Below, one piece after another: positions 47,801 to 57,798 of a stretch of 64,000 bases of DNA. The position numbers were made by a program, and so were the translations under genes. The notes below the pieces were generated by a model. It saw only the letters and a list, made by a program, of their open reading frames with translations. It was not told where the DNA came from and did not search any database. Position 1 is the stretch's first letter, and every line of letters begins with the position of its first letter. This DNA is from Hericium rajendrae (Eukaryota > Basidiomycota > Agaricomycetes > Russulales > Hericiaceae): positions 1,116,001 through 1,180,000 of the forward strand of contig CM065891.1 of NCBI GenBank assembly GCA_033439255.1. Direction: 5' to 3'.

Positions 47801-50800
47801 ATGAGAAACGATCGTAGATAATGTACCGTAGGCCACTGGCCAGCGAAGACAACTTACTCGGATCTGGCACTTAGCCTCTGTTGCGGAGCCCGGCAACCTT
47901 CGGCCCGGCGCTCGGCAGCCACGTTTCGGGCCCCGCTCGCAACGCCTATATAAGGCATGCGCGACGCGCGTCCTCTCTCTCTCTTTAACCCCCACCATCT
48001 CCCGCTTTTATGACCTTTGCTTACTGCTTGCTCTTGTCTTCTTAGCCTCTAAGGTAAAGTCTCTTATGTTTCTTATGTTTCTACTACTCATGTTCTTATG
48101 TTTTTAGTTAATTTCGCTTTTTTGTAGTCATAGTAGGTCTTTTAGGTAAGTTTTCTTATCTTTGTTATATTTCTTAGCCTGATGTTTTTATATATGTAGT
48201 TTATTTTCGCTTTTTGTTATCTTGGTATGTTTTTTGTTGTCTTATCTTTTTTATCTTATCTTTTATTATTATCTTATCTTATCTTTCCTTATCTTATCTT
48301 AATTTAAAATCTTGCTGTACTCTATCTAGATTATAAATTTATATATAATTGCTTGTATAGTTTGATTAGTTAGTTTATATATTTTGTATTATTGTTATAT
48401 AATGTGTAATAAAATTTATATTGATTTGCTCTTTTGCTGGTTTGATTGTGTTGTAATATCAAGTTTAACAATTGGTCAAATTTTGAAATAATTCAGATAA
48501 ATAAAATATAGTGTAGAAAGTTGATATAGTCTTAATAATCTGAGATAAGATGACTAGTATTCATATAGCTTATAGTATGAATAGTACACATATAATATAT
48601 AGTTAGTATAGTTCTTATAGCTACTTTATACTATGATAGCTATGATAGCTCTCTATAGCTGTCCTATCTGGCTCTATAGCTCTATATAGATGACACTCAA
48701 GCTATATAGAGGTATGAAGAAAAGGAGACAGCTATGGAGCTATGAGAACTATGTAGTCAATATAGTCATATATAGCTCTGACAATTTTCTCAGATGTAGA
48801 GTAATCCATGCCGCGGCACCTTGCCCCTTTTCCTTCTTTCGCTCTCGCTCATTCAATTTGGATAGGATCTCTGCTCTTGAAGGGGCTGTGTATCCCGCGG
48901 AAATCAACCCCTTGCCGCGGGAACACGTCGTACCAGGTTACGCGCACCTGTTTTGATTACTGTGTCATATATCGGGACCATGACTTCAGGCTTATCGCTG
49001 CGCTTATCCTGCGCACGCTGCTCTGCTTTGAGCCACGTGTCCCTATTCTCAGCCCCGACTGTTGCGTCGATATTTTCGAACCCAAGACGTGCCTCCGCAA
49101 TGCCTGCCTTGCCCTCTTTATACTTGCGGGTAAGGTACGATACTGTGCACCATGATCAGGATCAATGATTATTGCTCGGGAGTGAATGAACCCACCCATC
49201 CCTGTCATCTTTTTCCAATTTGAGTCATTCATATGGTCGTCCAGGACCTCTCGGCGATGAGAAGTCGTCATACCAGACGTACTGCGAGAAATCTCGTTCA
49301 GTGGTGCCCAGAGTGTTTCGACGACTTCCCCATCAAACTGTCTGGCTCCAATGATGTAGTTTGGTGAGAACGACGGGATGCAAGTATCCTTGTGTCCGTG
49401 GACATGGAACAGCCCAATCGCCTTCTTCATTTCCTTCAAACTCGTTGGAAGGTTGAGATATGGACTTCTCTCTACTCGCTCATCGAAATGCTTCCACCAT
49501 TGACAAATGACGTCATAGTATTTCAAGATGATTTCTATCCCTTCAGTATTGTGGTTGATGGCCTGGCACATGGAGTAGTCCATGTTCATTTGTCTGGTTG
49601 AGGGGGGTGCATGAGCCATGCTGCGGGATAGCGATATGGAACCCGCGGGACGCACCTTTCGCCTTTTTGAAAGTCAACAACAGAATGGGGATAGTAAGCA
49701 CCATGGCCACAGGCGGTAGCACCGATTCCGGTGTTTTCAATGTTGTGACGATCCGAGTTGACACGGTTTACAGCGCGGTGCTCATTGCAGGTGGAGCGCT
49801 AAAACATGGTCAAGCAACCTTGACCCGCGGCAATGCTGAACCACCCTACCTTGGTGACCTCCAAAGCAACTTTAAGATGTTCCTGATACTCTTTCCTTCC
49901 CACCATGAATCCGGTGCCATCACTGAGCTGGACATCATTCTCTGGCTTTCGCATCTTCACCCCAGTCGAGTCAAAATTGCCATCCATGACAAATGTTCTT
50001 AAGAAAATCCACCTGACGAGGTATGAATCTGAGAGGAATATTCTTGAGGTGACATGCAGCTTACTTCCGTGGATCTAATTCCTTCCAATTGTCCGGCAAG
50101 TTGAACCCTGGCTGAGGGCATGCTGCACAAAACAGCGCAAATGCACCCGCAGCATCTGGCTTGTCCAAGTCCGTATGGCCAGCCCCAAACCATTTTCTCA
50201 ACTTCATATCGCGCCATTCTCTTTCTACTCTGAGAAGCTCTCTGTACCGATTCTGGAGGAATATCTGATCAAAGAAATTTCCCTCTGATTACAAGAAAGT
50301 ATGTATCTCACCGGTACACTGGCCGGAAATGCACTGCTCGTGAGCCGACGCAGTTTCGCATAGAAATGCCAGGCTGTGGTCTTGCATTCTAAATTATCCA
50401 GTCGGAAGTCATCCAAAACATGAAACGTGAATGCAGATTGTGGTGCATTGAAGGAGGCTGGGAAGAAGCCCATCCGAAACAGCTGCTTTGCTGGTGCCTC
50501 TGCATCTGGACACTGACACCATACGACTGGCAGCTGATGGACTCCGTTCGAATCGATCAAGCAGAGAATGGGATTGCCTTCATTATCCATGTCCTGCTTG
50601 CGGACTGAATCTGTCTGGAAGTGCAGTGTGTTGTCTTCGTTACTCTGGTTCGTCTGATCATCCTCCGCATCATCGTCCTCATCCTCAACCCGGACTCCAT
50701 CTCCCTTCCAGCTTCCCGCGGCATGTGGACATGCTTCTCCACCGTGACCAAGGTGGACCCGAACACCAGCTAGACGCAGCCATGAAGGTGCAAAAAATTC

Positions 50801-51360
50801 GCCAGTCCACTTTTCAACGCGATGGAGTGGAAGTGCCAGATGGCGCCGTGCGCAGCATGCCGTGCATTCAAAGGGTCGGCCCACACAATCTCCACATTTC
50901 CACAGACCTGGGCGCTCCTTGCATGAGATGCACTTGCCATCCGCAGGCCGACATTCATGCTCCAACAGGATATGGAGATAATCCTGACGCTCATCAAGCC
51001 ATTCCCGTAGGAAGTCATGCTGGCCCTATTGTAAAGCCAGTCATGCCGCCGCACTACGTGACTCGATGCCAATTCAATACTTACCTTCCTTAATGTATTT
51101 GCAAGGGGTACACGATCGGGATCCACATCCGGTATGGTGTCCTCTTTCGGGCCCTCTCCAGATTGCTGACCGGATGCGCCGCGCAGTGGTGTGCTCCTGG
51201 CCCGGCGGGCCGGGTTGCTGGGATTCACATTACGGATTGGAATCGCAACTTGGCGATATCCGCGGGACGTCTCCTTGAGCACTAGTGCCACTCGAGCGGG
51301 TTGACTTGGATTGCCAAATTCCTTGCGACGAACCCTGGTAGTACTCTTTCTGGTTACCAT
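44868..51360 (-). CDS. KDZ transposase 3, intact apart from module C in one exon
   Basis: The start at 51,360 opens a basic leader (MVTRKSTTRVRRKEFGN). Cysteine cluster: CRPADGKCISCKERPGLWKC, then CVGRPFECTACCARRH. Then GVHQLPVVWCQC and CAACPQPGFNLPDNWKEL. RNase H-like core: GATACGHGAYYPHSVVDFQK, YYDVICQWWKHF, GLFHVHGHKDTC, DGEVVETLWAPLNEISRSTS. C-terminal region: LTRKYKEGKAGIAEARLGF, IKTAPSRAEILSKLNERERK, WITL (module C here) GLRIQETQ, then RVQWLRARARLHRWEEQMV and a stop at 44,868. One copy of the TA target restores WITLGLRIQETQ, which aligns with EFILLGFRIEEMQ of KDZ 2. Several introns contain CCGCGG. With module C in place the C-terminal third is separated from the core, so this copy should not make full-length protein unless the module is removed. 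Confidence 0.8.
46350..47280 (-). repeat. G-rich (plus strand) degenerate minisatellite in leader intron of module C
   Basis: Includes a short block of ACGCGGCAGTCGTGC units near 46,470-46,520 and GCGAGGCGCGAGAGG-like units. Frames open on both strands are not genes. Confidence 0.75.
47329..47352. other. Palindrome, GTCTCGTTGCC arms (module C)
   Basis: Same as module A at 5,364-5,387 except for the central bases. Confidence 0.85.
47483..47519 (-). other. Leader-intron hairpin (module C)
   Basis: Arms ACGAGTATCACTCGTGC and GCACGAGCGATACTCGT with one mismatch; it ends 44 nt from the donor at 47,563. Confidence 0.85.
47565..47946. promoter_or_regulatory. Divergent promoter core of module C
   Basis: Between the leftward leader exon and the rightward TATA box (47,946-47,955). 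The downstream rightward exon contains GCGCGACGCGCGTCCTCTC, closely matching module A (ACGACGCGCGTTCTC). Confidence 0.5.
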
Positions 51361-51452
51361 GAGATTGGGTGAAGATGACTGTAGAATACAAGAACACAGC
51401 AAACCTGCTCGACGAGAACATGTGTAAATTTGATCGATGGTATTCGTAACTC

Positions 51453-52789
51453 TTATCGATGGCAATTATCACCATCTTCATCAGCTAGACCATCTCTATC
51501 CTGCGGCAATAAATCCGAATACTCCCGCAGGTTCATCCAGCCTGGAGAAATAACCTTTGCCCGTTCGTGAACGTTGTCTCTCAAAAACCACGCATAGCAG
51601 ATACGCTCTCCGCGGAATGGGCCCACAGCATGGTTCAGGGACTTCCCTGCCACGGCTATGACTGTGCGCCTGGGGTAGTTCAGGGTCCAATTCAAACCAG
51701 GAAGGTTGAATCGGGCCCCGGAGTAGTCTCCAATGGTACACAAGATGTCGTAGCCTCCAGTCAGGCCTTGGCTATCTCTGTGTGATGGGGTGATGCGATT
51801 TGATATGATGGAGACTCCGTTGAATACCGAACTCCATCGATGTGCAACTGAAGCCAAGTGTTCGTCTTCCCTCTGTACGCCAATCACGGAAGCCGCGGCA
51901 CGGTAAAGGTCTGGGTTGACCACTGCTAGAATTGCACTGATAAGAGCCGCGGATTCCGCAATATCTCGGAGCCATTTGAATGGTTTCGCTGTCATTTTGT
52001 TGCGACGTTTTGGGTTCAAATTTGCTGACACCGTCCAATCATCACCTGGCATCTGTACATACGTCAGAACGTAGCCTACGTATACGCATATATCCACTGC
52101 ACATACATCATGACCCTGTGCAAACCATCCTGGAGAGAGGGTGACCGTGCCAGGTGAGAAGCGATGGGTTGCCGCGGGATCAATGAAGAGCCCAGCATAC
52201 TCACGCCATGTTGCCTGGCTGGCGCTGGTAGCGACTTTGAAGTGTTCATTGAGGTGCTCTGTAGCCTCTAGCATCTTCCTCTGCATGTGAAAATCATAAA
52301 AATATTGCATATCGCAACTGAAACTAGGCATACTTCACGCTCCTCTGACAACAAGTCAGGCAAGTACCACAAGAAGGCCTGTTCCCCGATATCGACCCCG
52401 ACGCAAGGATTGGTCTGCACTGGGCGGTCAGATAGAGGCGGATAGCGCTTCAAGAATGCAGGGGTGTCCTCAGTCCTCCTCCGCTCTGCGTAGCGAGCCA
52501 TGTCCCAATGTACTTGTACTGCCAAGCACGTCAATCAGATGCCGCGGTACGATGCCGTAAACATACCTCTGGTTTCCGCGGCATCTGCCAGTTTGTGGGC
52601 AATGAAGTCCAACTCGATCAGGACATGGAGAGGTAGTATTGCAGGCCTTCGTACATCGCTAATGCTCGATCCCGCGGCTCCCCTCTGTGCCAGAACATTT
52701 GCAAAGCGGGCAGAAAGATAGTCTGCCATTTCAACCTCGTATGGGCATGCAACCGCTCTGGAATAAGGGATGGGCAGGAGAGGTGACAT
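51453..52789 (-). CDS. TET/JBP-family dioxygenase 2, complete
   Basis: Four exons (52,789-52,567; 52,518-52,334; 52,280-52,107; 52,052-51,453) join in frame through GT-AG introns to give about 393 residues. N-terminal helical part: EVEMADYLSARFANVLAQRG, LHVLIELDFIAHKLADAAET. Catalytic domain near the C-terminus: NRITPSHRDSQGLTGGYDIL provides the HxD iron ligands (HRD), IGDYSGARFNLPGLNWTL the sheet core, KSLNHAVGPFRGERICYAWF the distal histidine and the 2-oxoglutarate arginine. This matches fungal TET/JBP enzymes, nuclear oxidases of modified pyrimidines in DNA. Expected iron and cofactor residues are all present, so activity is plausible. It stops 93 bp before the KDZ 3 start on the same strand, a known KDZ arrangement. 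Intron 1 contains CCGCGG. The upstream 566 bp are shared with the divergent gene at 53,356. Confidence 0.85.
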
Positions 52790-53355
52790 GGCAGGGGCAG
52801 GCAGGGTGACAGCAACGACACAGGTTCTATTGATGGTGCGTTCATTAATGATTGCTTATGTTTGGTTCCTACGCGGCTATTGCTGGGCGTAGATACATCG
52901 TGCTGCCTTGCCATCTTTAAATTCATTTTTCGGGGCGGAATGTGTTTTTGTGGGTTTCTTATCACCGCATCTATTGCTGAGGCATCGAAGCTGTGTTATG
53001 CTTTGTATGTAATCATCAAATGGCTGCTGGCACCACTCCGTGGCAGGGACAGCCCTTGCTGCATAGTGCAGTGTCGCTGGACTGCATGACTGACGACGTC
53101 TCTTGCTCATCGACATTTCAGAGACAAGAATATAAATAGTTTGCTGTGTGCTGTAGATTGAGACCGTTGCCTACTACCTGACTGTTGGCCACTGCAACGT
53201 CTTGCTGTGCCCCAGACTTACGATAGCTTCACGCTAACCGACCGGGTGATTTAATACCGACGGCATTCGCTTGGGTAAGTGCTACGTGGTCCTCTCAACA
53301 AGTCAACCTACACCCTTACCCTCCCACATCCTCATTCCTACCTCCATCTGACAAA
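52790..53355. promoter_or_regulatory. Divergent promoter region between TET/JBP 2 and cargo gene A
   Basis: 566 bp without a coding exon, separating two outward-pointing starts. ATATAAATAG near 53,130 is TATA-like for the rightward gene. CCGCGG is absent here although dense on both sides. Confidence 0.45.
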
Positions 53356-56300
53356 ATGGCACCTCGCGGACCTTCCAAGGGCAAGACGAACAGCAAGAAG
53401 CCCAAGTCAACTGCGCCGCGGGACGTTCCCCCTCCCAAGGGTATCGATCCTAAGACCCTTTCGCTCCCGGACAGATACAAGAAGGTCATCAAGGCATATG
53501 TCGAAGAGTTCCGGGATGGCGATAAGCAGGCACGACAGACGGTCATCAACAATGCCATGAATTCAATGAGGGATAAGTATCCGAAGGAGTTCAAGGACTG
53601 GAAGGAAGACAGGTTTCTTGTGAAGCGGGTAAGCGTGCACCACATCATGTCGTTCCTTCCATATTTAATCCTTGCACCAGGCAGTCGCTCAGTGGTTCAA
53701 CAACAATGGTAGAAAAAAGGAGACAGGCCCCGACCATCACTTCGTCAGCAAGTACAACAAGCGGCTGGTCGCAGCGCAAGTTAGAAAAGCAGACTTGGAC
53801 GCATTCATAGCACACCATGCTCCTGACGTTAACCTCTTTTCGAATTGGCAACAATTACTGTCTGCGTTCCTCGAAGAACATGTGGATGCAGATGAGATGG
53901 AGGGATATGCTGCATTGGCACAGGAATGGTCGGAAAGTGGGCCGCCAGTTGAGGTCCAGCGGAAGTGAGTGCTTTCCGCAATGATCTCGTCTTGCAATGC
54001 TGATTTTTACCCAGAAATGCGGACAACCGGGCAGTGAAATACATCAAGGATTTCTCAAAGGAGATGTTCCGGCATTGCGGGATGACCCTCATTGTGATGT
54101 CCGCCCATGTGAATAGCAAGGGCATGTTGTGCCAAGCAGAGTAAGTTCGTATTTGTTGGAATGTGTCATTTTACTAACTATTTGCAGACATGACTACACG
54201 AATAACTTGATCCCGGACAAGAAAGGTTTTACGGACACCAACCCGAAATGGATAACGGAACCCAACGTGGCCGATGCATTCGGAAAGTGGGCAGAGTTCG
54301 CTTTGAGTGAGTGCATTATCTCCATCCCGCGGCATTCTCTCATGGCTCCCCCTCATGTCGTTTTGATGAATTCTAGATCCAGAAGTTCAAGGCTACGACG
54401 ACATCGATGAAGAGGACGTGAGCATCATGGAGATCAAGTACGATGTAGACAGCGGCTGGCCTGTCCTTTTGCCGATGGACGAGTGGAAGGTGTTGGACCG
54501 CACGACGCAACAGAAGTTCATCGGGGGTTGGCTCACAGCACACTACCGTAAGTCCCGCGGCATCGTATACCATGCTCTGCAGATATTGACATTTGAGAAG
54601 ACATCTCTAAAGGTGTGAACCAGGGACCTGTCCCCTGGGGTGATGTTTGGAAGTCTGGAACCGGGTACGTTAAGGCCGAATACCTTCCAGATGGCTGGGA
54701 CACTTGGCACCATCCCTCAAAATGGACTGTCAAAATGATGAACAAAATCTACCAGCACTGGATAGAGAGGGACGATGACAACAAGATGCCATTCCGCTGG
54801 TCTTTTTGGGCTGACACTGTACGTGGCAAGGCGGTGCCCAAACGTGCCCTTGATCCGGTCCCTGGGCAAGGGCCATGCACTGTGCTGCCCCGCAAGAATC
54901 GGCCAGCTCGTCCCGCGGCATCGGCTCCCACGGCGTCACATCCCACGGCATCAGCACCCGCGGCATCAGCGTCCAGCACCGCAAAGAAGCCACGGAAATC
55001 TCGGCAACGTTCTCCATCCGAGAAATCAGCTCGCTCGACCCGGAGCGATCTGAGAGCTCTGCGTCTGACGATTGGAAACCTCAATCCAGCGGCAACTCAG
55101 ACGAAGATGAGGAACAGGAACAGGAGCAGGATCCGGAAGAGGAACTGGAAGGCGAGGAGGAAGAGGAAGATTTTCAGAAGATGATGGATCTGGCTGACAT
55201 CTTTGGTGACGAATCACAAGAACCTGTGCCCATGGAAGAGGACGACGAGGAAGAACATGTTCCAGGCCCAGAGGAAAGCTCGCCAGCTCCAGACGGGGGC
55301 AATGGCAGGCAAGGCAAGGAAGCTCGGTCAGACTTGGAAGAGGACTCCGACACTGGGTTCGAGGACTTACTTCATTATGTACAAGAGGGAACCAATGGAG
55401 GTGGAAGCGATGAGGATGAGGATCCTGTGGTGACCAGTCGGCCCAGGGCTACCAACAAGGGGAATAGTCCAGGGCAAGCTGCGCCTGGGACCACCCCCAC
55501 ACCCTCCCGCCCATTAGCCGTCGGTGCGAAGTCGAGTGGAAGGCCTGACCACGGTCGAGCAGCCAGTGCGGTTCACTCCGACAGTGCAGCAGGTGCGCAA
55601 CCCACCCGTGGGATCCCCCCCGCTCTGCAAGAATGGTCGCGTACCCCCACACCCCCACCAGCCCCCCTGTCCGCAATTCATGGATCATACTTCGAAGATG
55701 ACATATCAATGGGTGAAGAGGAGGCTGGCAGCGAACAAGATGTCGAGCGTCTTATGGCACCAAACAGAAGTGCTGGTCGCCCAACTACCGGTGACAGCCC
55801 AGCGGCGACTGGTACCTCCGATGCAAATAGGATGGATTATCTTCGTTCCTTGAGCATGATTAAAGAGTACCACGACCTTCTGGATGCCATCAACAGCTCT
55901 AAGGTATGTGGTCATTAATTGTCATTACACGATCTGAACTTGGATGATATTGTAGAATTCCTACCCCCCGCGGGCAATGCATCTGCCTGAAGGGTGGGAC
56001 ACAAAGTGGGGTGGATGGTCTTTCCAGAAGGAGTGGCTTCCAAAATCCCTGCATACCAAAGAAAGCGTCCGACATGTGGTAGAGTGGATCGATGGTGAGC
56101 CTTGGTACATTCCACTTTCTGAGAAGAGCAAAGGCAAGTCAACAAAGCCGCGGGATCTATACTCAAAGAGGGCACTGTTAGTGTTGGCACTCCTTCTGGG
56201 CATGCTGATGCATGATGTGGAAGCGAAGACATATCGTGACGAAAATGCGCCAAAGCATGTGCATCAGTCAGGCTGGTTTGAAGAACAGTATGAACACGTG

Positions 56301-57477
56301 TTGGTTGCCGCGATTAAACGAATGTCGTCTGTGTTGGCTCGTTCTGGCAAAAAGGTTCATATTCTATTCCAATCGGGCCACGGGTTTCTGATCTGGAAAC
56401 TATCTCTAGGTGGCCGGCAAGTCGTCGGAGACCAGCAAGAAGCATCAAGACGATGACCAGGAGGCTGAAGAGGAGCCTGCACCAAAGGTCCATCTTCTGC
56501 CAGGATCCCGCGGTATCGATGACTCACCTGGAACTATTTGTTTAGAAACAGGGTGGTGCAAAGTCATCTCGGACTGAGACGCGGCGTGGACAGAGAGATG
56601 GGGCACAGCCACCTGCCAAGAAGGTATGTCTCTGGCTAAGACCTGGCCACATTGGTCACTTATCACGGTGCTATGTGTGTAAGGGGCCCAGTAAGCAGTC
56701 TGCGACGAGGAAGACTGGAGATATTGCCGAAGCTGAACAGGAACCTGCACCAAAGGTGTGACTCCTGCTAAGATGCAGCCACATGAGTAACTAACCACTG
56801 AGCCATGTCTCACTAACAGGCCACCGTCAAGTCGTCGCAGATGCTCATGAGGCGTCAAGAGCAGGATGCCGCGGAAGAGCCGCGTGCCAAGAAGGTACCA
56901 CTTCTCATACGATCCCGCGGCATGGGTCACTGACTGCAGAGTTGTGTCCAGAGGGGGAATGGCTTGACGCAGTCGTCTGACACTGGCAAGAAGCGTCACC
57001 GTGGAGATGAAGTGGAAGGGCAGCCAGCCCCCAAACGTAACAAGAATCACACGCAGGCAGACATTACCTCTGCCAACATCCTTGAGGTGCCCCGTCAACC
57101 AAAGCCCAGCCAACGGGTCCTTGAGTTTGTTGTCATCCCTTGCTATGTTTATTTGGTACTAACAGCAAGGCAGGGCGATGGCGCAGGATGCTTCGAAGGC
57201 AAAACGGGGTAAGGCCAAGGCAGCTGGTCCTGTTCGGAAGAGTGCAGCAGGACCTAGTGGCATGAATCCCGCGGGAATGATCGATGTTCCTGCTGCTGGA
57301 TCAAGCCGCGGGATTAGTACGGAAGAGCTCGAACGATCTGCAAGAAGGAAGGGGCGCCCTCTGGAGGTGGTTATTGAGACCCCAGCACTGCGAAAGAAAC
57401 CCGCTGCACGAATGACCGGTGATAAAGCATCAGGCACCAGTGGGAAGGAAGGTGCTAGCAGCCACAGAAGGCGTTAG
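53356..57477 (+). CDS. Cargo gene A: large acidic protein with lysine-rich micro-exons
   Basis: Exon 1 (53,356-53,628) encodes MAPRGPSKGKTNSKKPKSTA and SLPDRYKKVIKAYVEEFRDG. Exon 2 (53,681-53,964) begins AVAQWFNNNGRKKETG. Exon 3 starts at 54,015 (NADNRAVKYIKDFSKEMFRH). Later exons: DYTNNLIPDKKGFTDTNPKW, EVQGYDDIDEEDVSIMEIKY, PDGWDTWHHPSKWTVKMMNK. A long acidic stretch follows (DEDEEQEQEQDPEEELEGEE); a frame change near 55,030 is either a missed intron or an indel. Then comes LPEGWDTKWGGWSFQKEWLP and, from 56,411, an array of at least four phase-0 exons of 72-83 nt ending EEPAPK or PPAKK. The family is found in mushrooms, as far as I recall, without known function. A DNA-binding or adaptor role for the transposase is inference. 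Confidence 0.55.
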
Positions 57478-57798
57478 TATGGGCACCGACCATGGTGATA
57501 TCCCGCGGTTTCAACTCCACGGGAACAGATACTGGTGTGGTTTCAACACTGCATAGAGGCTTCCATACGAAATTACTGGACATTCATGACTCCCTGAAAC
57601 GATTGTTACCTTACCTCCCATCTCAATATATGTCAGTTCTGTTTGCAGAGCATCAAGACCATGATTGATTCAAAGACCATGATTAATTCAAAGACCACGA
57701 TTAATTCAAGATGATGATATCGTAAATAGACACGTAAACCGACAATCGAGTGATATGCAGAACAAAACAATTAGATGCGAGTGGAAAGCAGGTGTCAA

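Larger units (their letters stand above)
46044..48796. mobile_element. Module C: complete TIR element with TA duplication inside KDZ 3
   Basis: Ends: CATCTGAAAAAATGG and, inverted, CATCTGAGAAAATTG, flanked by TA at 46,042-46,043 and 48,797-48,798. Leftward unit (minus strand): exon ending GGCCTTCAG, donor GTAAGTAAGC at 47,563, hairpin 47,483-47,519, palindrome 47,329-47,352, G-rich tract on the plus strand, TATAGC repeats 46,060-46,290, 3' splice site at the terminal repeat. Rightward unit: CTATATAAGG at 47,946, C/T-rich exon, donor at 48,054, AT-rich intron, TATAGC repeats 48,540-48,790, TTTTCTCAG/ATG at the end. Length 2,753 bp. No transposase. No CCGCGG occurs inside it although the host element is full of this motif, so it arrived separately and later. 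Confidence 0.85.

Noticed and set aside
46337-47998. Open frame of 553 codons on the minus strand
   Set aside because: Runs through promoter, leader exon, hairpin and minisatellite of module C without regard to their signals; low-complexity product.
4135-48796. Modules A-E as LTR retroelements with TATA-containing ends
   Set aside because: Ends are inverted, not direct, repeats; the TATA boxes are central and divergent; no polymerase, integrase or primer-binding site is seen.
53356-53964. HMG-box in cargo gene A (divergent HMG domains are known in some KDZ elements)
   Set aside because: The N-terminal helices have no HMG signature that I can identify with confidence, so the domain is not called.
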